NCBI GenBank assembly: GCA_002434245.1
Contig: DJJR01000021.1
Span: forward strand, 1 to 22,241
Direction: 5' to 3'
Source of the DNA: Pelosinus fermentans
GTDB taxonomy: Bacteria > Bacillota > Negativicutes > DSM-13327
Length of the DNA: 22,241 nt
Every line of letters starts with the position of its first letter. Position 1 is the first letter of the stretch. The notes beneath the pieces are model-generated. The model did no database searches. It had not been told where the DNA came from and saw only the letters and a program-made list of their open reading frames with translations. Shown here piece by piece: positions 6,467 through 13,806 of the stretch. The translations under genes and the position numbers were made by a program.

Positions 6467-7552
6467 TTACATGCCACCAGGACCACCAACCCTCATACCG
6501 CCCTTGGTAGAATTTGTTGTTTGCGTTTTAGCCGAAGATGCCACGATATCATCGCCCTCGGATAATCCGCTTACAATCTCAATTTTACTATCGCCTGTGA
6601 TTCCCGTAGTAACAGTTACATTCTGCGGCACATTTTGTTTGACTACCACTACATATTGTCCATTATTATTGGATTTTACAGCAGCGAGGGGCACAACCAG
6701 TGTATTTTTACTTTCTGCCACATGAATAGAAACCCTGGCTGTCATCGTTGGTTTCAGCAAGTTTTCGGCAGCATCCACGTCAACTAATACCTTATAGTAC
6801 ACTACATTAGAAACAACAGTGGCTTTTTGCGAAACATTCGATACCACTCCGCTGAAAGTCTTTGCCGGATATGCATCGACTGTAAAGGTTACCTTTTGTC
6901 CGACTTGTATTTTTCCAATATCCGATTCATCCACCTGCGTTTCAATCTGCATTGTTGACATATCAGCGATTGTCAGCAGTACCATCGGTGTTGATACTCC
7001 GGGTGCTACCGCTTGGCCGGCCGGAGTCGGCTTACCAATAACCTGCCCATTGATGGGAGAGCGAATGACTGTATCGTTCAATTGAGATACCGCATCTTCA
7101 TAAGCTGCTTGGGCCACACTGTAATCACTGCGGCTGGTATCAAGAGCCTGCGTTGTTACCGCTCCAAGTGCTTCTAATCGCTGGGTACGCTCATAGATAC
7201 CCGTCGCATTGGATAAACGAGCCTGGGCCTGAGCAACAAGTGCCTGCAGATGCGTATCATCCAGCATCAACAGCACCTGACCCACTGATACGATATCATT
7301 TTCCTTAACCTTTACTTCTTTGATTAAACCTGTGATTTTAGAACTGACATCAACGAGATTTACCGGTGAAATGGTTCCCGTAGCTGAAACCATGGAAGAA
7401 ATATCGCCACGCTCTACCTTTACGGTTGGTCCCACCTGAACGGGAGTTGTTTTTCCTTTATAGATATAAATAGCACCGCCAATTGCTGCTACAAAGATCA
7501 ATCCAAGAATCCATCCTTTATTTTCAAGAACTTTTTTCCATACCAAGGGCAT
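6467..7552 (-). CDS. MacA-like periplasmic adaptor subunit (HlyD/RND family)
   Basis: A 361-residue adaptor. One N-terminal membrane anchor spans about residues 14-31 (ILGLIFVAAIGGAIYIY). Then come the first half of a lipoyl/barrel-sandwich domain (about 60-95, with SSKITGLIKEVKVKENDIV), a short alpha-helical hairpin (about 100-160), the second lipoyl half with SPINGQVIGKPTPAGQAV, a beta-barrel domain and a membrane-proximal domain. The C-terminus is a glycine-rich GGMRVGGPGGM tail. The protein bridges the MacB-type permease and the TolC channel in the periplasm. The start is ATG with AGGAGG 8 bases upstream. It sits between tolC and the ATPase gene. The anchor fits MacA or YknX, not a lipoprotein adaptor, since there is no lipobox. 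Confidence 0.92.
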   Translation of the reverse strand: MPLVWKKVLENKGWILGLIFVAAIGGAIYIYKGKTTPVQVGPTVKVERGDISSMVSATGTISPVNLVDVSSKITGLIKEVKVKENDIVSVGQVLLMLDDTHLQALVAQAQARLSNATGIYERTQRLEALGAVTTQALDTSRSDYSVAQAAYEDAVSQLNDTVIRSPINGQVIGKPTPAGQAVAPGVSTPMVLLTIADMSTMQIETQVDESDIGKIQVGQKVTFTVDAYPAKTFSGVVSNVSQKATVVSNVVYYKVLVDVDAAENLLKPTMTARVSIHVAESKNTLVVPLAAVKSNNNGQYVVVVKQNVPQNVTVTTGITGDSKIEIVSGLSEGDDIVASSAKTQTTNSTKGGMRVGGPGGM

Positions 7553-7595
7553 ACTCGTACCTCCTGCTTATCATTAGCAGCTTTTAGGGCTGCGC

Positions 7596-8873
7596 TCATT
7601 CTACGCCTGCTCCAATCGCTTTTTGCAATTTCGCCTTGTTTACACTGTAATCATATACGGCTTGGGTAGCGTTGGTTTCGGCTTGTGTAAGAGCCACTTG
7701 CGCATCAATAACATCTAAGTTGGTACCTACACCAGCATAGTATTTAGCCTGAGAAGCTTTAAGGTCTTCATTGGCTTTGCCTACCGCTACTTTTGAGGTT
7801 TCAATACGAGCCTCCGCTTCTTTCATACTTAAATATGCTTGACGAACTTCTAATTCAACTGCAGTACGAGTTTGTTGATCACTGTGGTTGACTTTCTCCA
7901 TATTTGCCTGGGCTTCTTTGATTTTGGCATTGGTCACGCCAGCATCAAAGATATCCCAGCTGGCAGAAAGTCCAACCGTCCAATTGCTATTGTCGCCAGG
8001 AAATTTAGAGCCGCTCCAGCCTTGTGTACCACTTGCTGACACCGTTGGCAATTTTCCGCTATCGGCAACTTTAATGCCTGCTTTTGCTGCATTTATCGTA
8101 TCTTGAGACTGCATGATTTCTGGTCTCTTTTCTTTTGCCATTTGAATACTGTCTTCCAATGACATATCATATTGGACAAAAGCAAGATCATCTTTCATGG
8201 TATTCTGACTATCTAAAGGCAAGCCTATAATATTATTAAAAGTCGCAACAGATACATCATAAGCATTTTGCGCTTTTGTTAAATTCTGCTGTGCATTTGC
8301 CAATTCTACTTCTGAACGCAGTACATCGGATTTGGCGATGGTTCCTACTTCATATTGAGCCTGAACATTTTTCAAATGCTCTGATAAATTATCAACAGTC
8401 TGTTGATTCACTGTTACTAATTTATTATTTTGTAACACACTAAAATAAGCAGTCGTAGTATCTAACTTTACCTGCTCTTTCACTTTGGCTACACCAACGG
8501 TAGCGATATTCGCATTATATTTTGCCTGATCAATCAGTCCTTCTGTTCTTCCCCCAGTATATAAAGGCCAATTTACACGAAGGGAGGTGTTAAAATTCTC
8601 ACCCGTAGATGTTCCCTCTCCACCAGATCGATTATTACTATTGGACAAGGATAGATTCGGCATTTTACCAGCTTCATTTTCCTTTATACCCCAAACCGCT
8701 TTATCTTTATCAGCAATCGCCATCTTTATTGACGGATTATTTTGCAATGCTAAAGCAATACTATCATCCAGCGACAGCTCGGCAGCGTCCGTAAAAGGTA
8801 TAGCGGTATTGAAAACCAGCAAGCCAGTTGCCAGTAAAACAGCAGGTTTCACGAAGGCTTTCTTTCTTGACAT
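7596..8873 (-). CDS. TolC family outer membrane efflux protein
   Basis: A 425-residue outer membrane channel subunit. A Sec signal peptide (KKAFVKPAVLLATGLLVFNT, cleavage probably after TDA near residue 30) leads into two tandem OEP repeats, about 35-215 and 230-420. Each is rich in long alpha-helical hairpins, for example NAQQNLTKAQNAYDVSVATF and EARIETSKVAVGKANEDL. The C-terminal repeat contains the familiar YYAGVGTNLDVIDAQVALTQ pattern. A trimer should form a beta-barrel in the outer membrane and a periplasmic tunnel, so the host must be diderm. The ATG start has AAGGAGG upstream. It is first in the efflux operon; 43 bases separate it from the adaptor gene. No convincing promoter was found in the 130 bases upstream, where a truncated repeat intrudes. 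Confidence 0.93.
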   Translation of the reverse strand: MSRKKAFVKPAVLLATGLLVFNTAIPFTDAAELSLDDSIALALQNNPSIKMAIADKDKAVWGIKENEAGKMPNLSLSNSNNRSGGEGTSTGENFNTSLRVNWPLYTGGRTEGLIDQAKYNANIATVGVAKVKEQVKLDTTTAYFSVLQNNKLVTVNQQTVDNLSEHLKNVQAQYEVGTIAKSDVLRSEVELANAQQNLTKAQNAYDVSVATFNNIIGLPLDSQNTMKDDLAFVQYDMSLEDSIQMAKEKRPEIMQSQDTINAAKAGIKVADSGKLPTVSASGTQGWSGSKFPGDNSNWTVGLSASWDIFDAGVTNAKIKEAQANMEKVNHSDQQTRTAVELEVRQAYLSMKEAEARIETSKVAVGKANEDLKASQAKYYAGVGTNLDVIDAQVALTQAETNATQAVYDYSVNKAKLQKAIGAGVE

Positions 8874-9000
8874 TTCTATGTGTCCTCCTTAATTTGCTTC
8901 CTATCAGTAGTCGGTGACTATTGAATTCATTCTACTGTTCCTTTTTTTGATTTTCTTTAGATTCTACTTGGTAAGTACTGTATGATGAAACAAGAAAACG

Positions 9001-9107
9001 TTTTTTAACCCTATCTATTTTTTCTCTGTGTTCTCTGCGTCTCTGCGGTTCCTTTTTTTCCACGTATTTTCTATACCCTTTTAAAGGGCTTTTCTTGATA
9101 ACGACAA
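9001..9107 (+). repeat. Composite palindromic repeat, left-truncated copy
   Basis: This copy begins at the inner spacer (TTTTTTAACCCTATCTAT). It keeps the right arm (TCTCTGTGTTCTCTGCG and onward), the CTATACCCTTTTAAAGGG block and the end module CTTTTCTTGATAACGACAA. The left arm and left end module are missing, so the large hairpin cannot form. It occupies the middle of the 300-base gap 8874-9174 between the efflux operon and the kinase gene. No gene was found there. Confidence 0.75.
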
Positions 9108-9143
9108 AACATCAAGCGTACTTTCTGGTGAAGCCCCATAAAG

Positions 9144-9167
9144 AAAGACACTTTTTCAAGTGTCTTT
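9144..9167 (-). terminator. Terminator of the two-component operon
   Basis: A 10-bp stem (AAAGACACTT with AAGTGTCTTT) has a TTTC loop and lies 8 bases past the kinase stop codon. The minus-strand reading continues TTTCTTTAT after the stem, a fair T-tract. It suggests the regulator and kinase genes are transcribed separately from the efflux operon downstream. Confidence 0.75.
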
Positions 9168-9174
9168 TTGCTGA

Positions 9175-10446
9175 TTATGATGTTTCAATAGGAAGAGTAA
9201 CATAGACTTGGGTACCAATGCCTGCCTGGCTTTCCACCCATATTTTCCCTTCATGCTTCTCAACAATCCACTGTGCAATGGCTAACCCTAAACCGGCTCC
9301 CCCATTCTTACGAGAACGAACTTTATCACCACGAAAGAAACGTTCAAAAATGTAAGGTAAATCAGGCGGCAAAATTCCACATCCTGTATCCTTCACCTGG
9401 ATTAAGACCTTACTGGAATATTTGCAGCAAATAATTTGGATGTTCCCATCTTGGGGTGTATATTTAATCGCATTATCCAATAAAATGACGAATAATTGGT
9501 GCAGTCTTTCCCGATCTGCTGACAACCAGATTGTATCACTGCATTTTACATCTAAGGAAACACCTTGCATCTGGGCCAAAGGTTCAAACTGTTCTACAAC
9601 CCTATCAATGATTTCATTTAATAGTATCGGCACTGCTTCAATTTCCATTTGATTTGCATCTGCTCTCGCTAACGTAAAAAGAGTGGAAACCAATTTGCTC
9701 ATGCGTATGGTTTCTCGAATGACGTTGGTAATGCGGATGGTTTCTAACTCTATGGTATGTTCAGGACTACGCAATAAGAGTTCTGCATTACTTTTGATAA
9801 CAGCAAGGGGAGTGCGCAGTTCATGAGAAGCATCAGCCACAAACTGCTGCTGTTTTTCCCATGCCGCTTGAATGGGCACTAAGGCACGGCGAGCCAAATA
9901 ATAACTGCCTAACACAATGGCTGTCATACCAATAAGCTGTCCGATGAATATAATAATTAAAAATCGCCTTAACATGGCTAACTCGGAGTCAACTATACTA
10001 ATGGCTATAACATCTTTGACTTTAATGGGACGATCCTTAAACTCTATGGTCTCATCTGTATAAGGATAGGGATTCGATAAAATGCGGTACACATGATGAT
10101 CGATTTTTTGTGTCTGCCATTTTCCGGTACTGGCCGTTTCAAGAAAATCCAGGACTTCGGGTGGTAATCCTTCAATGGGATAGGTATGAAGATTGATAAT
10201 CTTTCCCTCTATATCTCGCAGCAAAATCAGTATGCGGGATTCAAAAAAAATCAGGGGCGGTCCTCCATCCCGTGGGCGTATGTTTGGAATTCGAAAAGCA
10301 TTTACTCTGCGTTCCATGGATTCATCAATATCATCAAAAATCTGCCTGGCTACGTATCCATACAAGGTTCCGCCAAAAATAATAAAAATCACTAAAAATA
10401 CTATGGAATTTACCAACGTCAATCTTCGTAAGGTTTTCTGGAACAT
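9175..10446 (-). CDS. Two-component sensor histidine kinase
   Basis: A 423-residue membrane kinase. The first membrane helix spans about residues 13-33, an extracytoplasmic sensor about 34-160, and the second helix about 162-185. The linker to the dimerisation domain is only about 15 residues (ARRALVPIQAAWEKQQQFV), too short for a HAMP domain. The H-box DASHELRTPLA has the phospho-accepting H208. The ATPase part shows the N-box LLDNAIKYTP, G1 DTGCGI, F-box FERFFRGD and G2 GGAGLGLAIAQ. The ATG lies 2 bases past the regulator stop codon, with AAGGAG inside the regulator's end. Its direct partner is therefore the OmpR-type regulator upstream. Proximity to tolC-macAB suggests control of efflux, an inference from location. 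The signal is unknown; the sensor matches no named domain that I recognise. Confidence 0.93.
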   Translation of the reverse strand: MFQKTLRRLTLVNSIVFLVIFIIFGGTLYGYVARQIFDDIDESMERRVNAFRIPNIRPRDGGPPLIFFESRILILLRDIEGKIINLHTYPIEGLPPEVLDFLETASTGKWQTQKIDHHVYRILSNPYPYTDETIEFKDRPIKVKDVIAISIVDSELAMLRRFLIIIFIGQLIGMTAIVLGSYYLARRALVPIQAAWEKQQQFVADASHELRTPLAVIKSNAELLLRSPEHTIELETIRITNVIRETIRMSKLVSTLFTLARADANQMEIEAVPILLNEIIDRVVEQFEPLAQMQGVSLDVKCSDTIWLSADRERLHQLFVILLDNAIKYTPQDGNIQIICCKYSSKVLIQVKDTGCGILPPDLPYIFERFFRGDKVRSRKNGGAGLGLAIAQWIVEKHEGKIWVESQAGIGTQVYVTLPIETS

Positions 10447-10448
10447 GA

Positions 10449-11123
10449 TTACTTCTCCTTCATCATAAAACCTGCTCCACGAATCGTTTGTATTACGATC
10501 TGGCTGCCTAGAGCCGTTAATTTCTTGCGAAGATAGTGAATATATAAATCCACAATTCCAATCGTGGTTTCTGACTCAAAGCCCCATATTCGATCAAAGA
10601 TTTGTTCTCTGGTCAAGATATGACCTTGGTTTAATATCAGGTATTCGAGTAAATCATACTCTTTACTCGTTAACTGCAAAGCATTTTTATCTACAAAGCC
10701 ATCTCTTAATTTGAAATTCACAGAGATGTCGCCATACAAAAGTTCTCCTTCTTTCCCTCCCATGCCTGTACGTCTTAATAAGGCTTTCACTCTCGCTAAT
10801 AACTCTGGGATGGCAAAAGGTTTCACCAAATAATCATCGGCACCGCTATTTAAGCCGATTACCCGATCTTGTACGCTGTCCTTTGCTGTTAAAAGCATAA
10901 TCGGCATGGAAATGTTCTGCGAACGCAGTGTTTTTACAATCTCTAAACCACTGACTTCTGGAAGCATAATATCAAGTATCAATAAGTCATGGACATTCTG
11001 CAATGCTAAATATAATCCTTCCTCGCCATTTCCTGTCTCATGAATCAAATATTCTTCTTCTTTGAGCACAGCAACAACCACTTCCCGCAGCATCTGATCA
11101 TCTTCAACAACTAAAATTCTCAC
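10449..11123 (-). CDS. OmpR/PhoB family response regulator
   Basis: A 224-residue regulator with a receiver domain (1-115) and a winged-helix DNA-binding domain (about 128-222). The receiver has acidic residues E7, D8 and D9, phospho-acceptor D51, T79 and K101. The C-terminal domain shows the usual LTSKEYDLLEYLILNQG, RIWGF and VDLYIHYLRKKL pattern ending in IRGAGFMM. I take the start as GTG, with AGGGGAGG 5 bases upstream and no nearby ATG. It is the first gene of the pair with the kinase and likely a transcription factor for this operon and perhaps the efflux operon. The receiver is intact, so it should respond to phosphorylation by the adjacent kinase. Confidence 0.94.
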   Translation of the reverse strand: MRILVVEDDQMLREVVVAVLKEEEYLIHETGNGEEGLYLALQNVHDLLILDIMLPEVSGLEIVKTLRSQNISMPIMLLTAKDSVQDRVIGLNSGADDYLVKPFAIPELLARVKALLRRTGMGGKEGELLYGDISVNFKLRDGFVDKNALQLTSKEYDLLEYLILNQGHILTREQIFDRIWGFESETTIGIVDLYIHYLRKKLTALGSQIVIQTIRGAGFMMKEK

Positions 11124-11205
11124 TAGTGCCTCCCCTTACGACCTGCCTTTATTCATTACACATAGCTTATCCAAGAGAAAACATCTGCATTCGGATCGAG
11201 AAGCA

Positions 11206-11240
11206 AAAACACCGATGCGAAAATTCGCAATCGGTGTTTT
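11206..11240 (-). terminator. Terminator of the SGNH hydrolase gene
   Basis: A long stem (AAAACACCGAT and GCGAA against TTCGC and ATCGGTGTTTT) has one bulged base. It lies 23 bases past the hydrolase stop codon. On the minus strand a TTTTT run and a further T-rich stretch follow it, a classic intrinsic terminator. It isolates the hydrolase from the response regulator operon. Confidence 0.9.
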
Positions 11241-11263
11241 ATATAGCATGTATTCAGTACGGT

Positions 11264-12511
11264 TTACAGCTCGGGATGATTTTTCAAAAATTTCTTGATG
11301 GAATCAGCCATGACTTTTTTACCTGAGATATCAGGATGCAATCCATCCTGAGCATATTTTACTGGCAGTATTCCATCCTCATCTGCCAGCAAGGAATAAA
11401 TTTCAATGGCATAGGGTTGATTCCGAATAAACGCATTCACTTTCGCTAATTCCACCTGCCAGTTATCAGCGGTTGGCTGATCAAATACCCGCTGTATTCT
11501 TTCAGGATTTACAGGGGGAACCGTCAAGAAAATAGGCGTGATTCCATTTTCCTCACATTTTGTCTTTAGTGATTCTAAGGATTCAATGACTTCTTCTCCA
11601 GATACACCACCACGAATACTATTCGTTCCGCCCAAAATAAACAGATATTGAGGCTTAAAGGGAAGTACGTCATGTTCAAAACGCTCCACCATCGCCTCGC
11701 TGGTATCTCCGCTTCTGCCTAAATTCTTCACAGGAAAAGGCAAGTACGAGACATATTCAAAACGCTCATCCGAGGGCGGATTTGAAATGGCTCCGCCCCC
11801 ATGGGTAATACTATCGCCAAATACGGCCCATTTTCGACTGCCTGTTGTCACTATTAACGAATGCGCATCAGAATATTTGCCAATCGGCTTTTTATTCTCA
11901 TCTAACGCAAGTACTCGCCAGTAAAACGTCCCTGGCTCTACATAGGCATGAGTGTCATAATAATCAAATCCAAATCCGCCTTGTACTATAGAAGAACGGA
12001 TTCTATATTTTGATGCTTCCACTCCGTTGGGGTTCTCTGGCAAAGCACTCAATATTTCCACTTCATAAGAATCAGCTCCTAATACTGGTATCCATGAATA
12101 TACAGGATATAGCGGCAGGGGGTGATTCTTTTTTAAGCTGGATGTAATGGTTGGCTGAACAGGATTAAGAACTCCTTTGTTTAAAGGAATCGGATCTGAA
12201 AAAGCAGCACGAGGATTCTTATCAAAATCTAAAGGACGAACACGATAATATAGCTTTTTTAGTTTTTCGCCTTTAAATAAAGCTGTATTCAATTCAATAC
12301 CAGGAGTAGAAATCTTGGTTGTACTATAAACAATCTGCTTGGCAGAAGCTTTCTTATTATTCTTAATGGGACGATTGGCGATCTCCAATTCATACATAAC
12401 TGCATCCTCAGCATTATGCCATACAAGCTGTATTTTATCATTTTGGGCATACCCATTTACCGTTACCAAAAACAGCGCAATACTTAAAAATAGGATCCTT
12501 AATACTTTCAA
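11264..12511 (-). CDS. Exported SGNH/GDSL hydrolase with fibronectin type III-like modules
   Basis: A 415-residue secreted esterase. The signal peptide covers residues 1-22 (MKVLRILFLSIALFLVTVNG, cleaved near YAQ). Two fibronectin III-like beta modules follow, about 26-110 (LVWHNAEDAVMYELEI) and 125-218 (YSWIPVLGADSYEVEI). The SGNH domain then runs to the end: block I GDSITHG with nucleophile S234, block II GRSGDTS, block III GGTNS, and block V DGLHP with D389 and H392. All four consensus residues are present. Such enzymes deacetylate polysaccharides or hydrolyse lipid or arylesters. The beta modules suggest binding to a surface polymer, and the likely site is the periplasm. I take the start as TTG with AGGAG 7 bases upstream, since no ATG fits. 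The gene seems to be its own unit, bounded by strong terminators. The substrate is unknown. Confidence 0.87.
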   Translation of the reverse strand: MKVLRILFLSIALFLVTVNGYAQNDKIQLVWHNAEDAVMYELEIANRPIKNNKKASAKQIVYSTTKISTPGIELNTALFKGEKLKKLYYRVRPLDFDKNPRAAFSDPIPLNKGVLNPVQPTITSSLKKNHPLPLYPVYSWIPVLGADSYEVEILSALPENPNGVEASKYRIRSSIVQGGFGFDYYDTHAYVEPGTFYWRVLALDENKKPIGKYSDAHSLIVTTGSRKWAVFGDSITHGGGAISNPPSDERFEYVSYLPFPVKNLGRSGDTSEAMVERFEHDVLPFKPQYLFILGGTNSIRGGVSGEEVIESLESLKTKCEENGITPIFLTVPPVNPERIQRVFDQPTADNWQVELAKVNAFIRNQPYAIEIYSLLADEDGILPVKYAQDGLHPDISGKKVMADSIKKFLKNHPEL

Positions 12512-12547
12512 AAACGTTCTCCTCTCTTTGTGTACAAAAAATAAAGA

Positions 12548-12573
12548 TTGTCACAAGCATACGCTTGTGACAA
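12548..12573 (-). terminator. Terminator of ppnP
   Basis: An 11-bp perfect stem (TTGTCACAAGC with GCTTGTGACAA) has a 4-base loop, 31 bases past the ppnP stop codon. The minus-strand reading continues TCTTTATTTTTTG, a good T-tract. It stands 37 bases before the SGNH hydrolase start. Confidence 0.88.
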
Positions 12574-12604
12574 CAGTATGTATCTGCTACATTCTTATCG
12601 TGAA

Positions 12605-12919
12605 TTATTCTTCATAAGAGCAACAATAATCCGCAATGGTTTTTACTTTTAACGAAAAACGAGAATTGGCCGGAACTTGGAAGCGATCGCCGCCTGTATA
12701 TACATTCCAGGTGCTTTCACCTGGTAATAATACTTCTAGCTCTCCTGCCAAAATCTCCATAACTTCAGCAGCGTCAGTACCAAACTCATATTCCCCTGGC
12801 AGCATAATTCCCAAGGTCTTTCTAGTTCCATCAGCAAAAAGAACAGTTCGGCTCGTTACCTTCCCCTCAAAATATACATTTGCCTTTTTTACAATCGAAA
12901 CATTCTTAAATTGATCCAC
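12605..12919 (-). CDS. ppnP: Pyrimidine/purine nucleoside phosphorylase PpnP
   Basis: A 104-residue single-domain cupin of the PpnP family (formerly YaiE, DUF1255). Characteristic segments line up with E. coli Yai[57 protein letters not shown] and a C-terminal DYCCSY. The enzyme phosphorolyses several nucleosides to base and ribose-1-phosphate in nucleotide salvage; it acts in the cytoplasm. It is about ten residues longer at the N-terminus than the E. coli protein, and a second possible initiation further in cannot be ruled out. The GTG start has AGGGGG at a good distance. A perfect TATAAT lies 30 bases upstream and a strong terminator follows, so it is probably monocistronic. Confidence 0.93.
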   Translation of the reverse strand: MDQFKNVSIVKKANVYFEGKVTSRTVLFADGTRKTLGIMLPGEYEFGTDAAEVMEILAGELEVLLPGESTWNVYTGGDRFQVPANSRFSLKVKTIADYCCSYEE

Positions 12920-12948
12920 ACGTATTTCCCCCTTGTCTTTCCATCTTC

Positions 12949-12954
12949 ATTATA
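12949..12954 (-). promoter_or_regulatory. Probable -10 element of ppnP
   Basis: A perfect TATAAT on the minus strand, 30 bases before the GTG start, gives an expected leader of about 20 bases. TG immediately precedes it. No good TTGACA-like -35 is seen at 16-18 bases, so the promoter may be weak or activator-dependent. The 168-base gap 12920-13088 holds no gene. Confidence 0.5.
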
Positions 12955-13088
12955 CAGTAGTAGGCGATCCATATTTTTTGCTTTTTTTCATTGTAACACA
13001 CTGGTTGCCAAATGCAAAAGATAGAAATTCTAATATTGCCAATTGCCGTTAGCTTAAAATAGACCTCTTCTCCTTCAAACTCGAATGA

Positions 13089-13787
13089 TTATACTTGGAT
13101 TCCATTATGGCCAAAGATAATATCAAAACCATTCTCATACTTTAACACATCATACCCATAAAATCCTAAGCCAATAATAAATTTTTGCGATTCTATATCT
13201 TTGTTGTCTATCTTAACACTGTATAGAGGTTGCTTAAAAGGTTTATTAATATCTAAATGAAATATATAGCGAAGTAAATTATTGTACTTAAATTTTAGCC
13301 CTTTAATAACAAAGCCATTCATTATGCTAGCTTTTATCGAGGGATAGTTATGAGGAGCAATCCTAAGACATACATGTCTGTATCCCATTATTTTCAACAT
13401 TTTTAAGTGTTCTTTAGATGCCCTAGTTAAAAGACCTTTATTTCTATGATCTGGGTGTACGGCGACTGCACCAAACTGAACAACTTGAGAAAGTTCATCT
13501 TCTTTAAGACCAATATCCATCCCTAAGTCATCTCCATATAGACCTGGATAAGACACAATATGGAAACCAACTAATTGATTTTCATAAAAAATACCGATTG
13601 TGCTATTTCTACTTTCTAGGTGTTTGATAAAAAACTCTTCTTCTACCAAATCTACATAATAACTTGATGGATCAGATAATTTTTTAATCACAAGGTGCTG
13701 TAAATATAGAACTTGTTCTAAATAACTTTCATCTAAGAATTTCAATTCGTATTGATCAGCTTTATCAATGTCTAGTAGATCTATCAT
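13089..13787 (-). CDS. GNAT family N-acetyltransferase
   Basis: A 232-residue protein with one GNAT fold in its central part. Motif A, VQFGAVAVHPDHRNKGLLTR (about 103-122), is the acetyl-CoA pyrophosphate loop with R-N-K-G-L in place of the usual Q/R-x-x-G-x-G/A. It is followed by YRHVCLRIAPHNYPSIKASIMNGFVI, the helix and strand of motif B. The first ~55 residues and last ~60 residues match no family I know. The ATG start has GGGAGGATT upstream and lies 19 bases after the kinase stop codon, so the two are likely cotranscribed. Codon use and base composition are more A/T-rich than in the flanking genes, as for the kinase. The acceptor (small molecule or protein) is unknown. Confidence 0.85.
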   Translation of the reverse strand: MIDLLDIDKADQYELKFLDESYLEQVLYLQHLVIKKLSDPSSYYVDLVEEEFFIKHLESRNSTIGIFYENQLVGFHIVSYPGLYGDDLGMDIGLKEDELSQVVQFGAVAVHPDHRNKGLLTRASKEHLKMLKIMGYRHVCLRIAPHNYPSIKASIMNGFVIKGLKFKYNNLLRYIFHLDINKPFKQPLYSVKIDNKDIESQKFIIGLGFYGYDVLKYENGFDIIFGHNGIQV

Positions 13788-13806
13788 GCTTAATCCTCCC
13801 AGACTA

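Noticed and set aside
8908..8920. Small inverted repeat TAGTC-GGT-GACTA upstream of tolC as a regulator site
   Set aside because: Five-base arms are too short to stand out, and OmpR-type regulators normally bind direct repeats. It was kept only as a possible clue.
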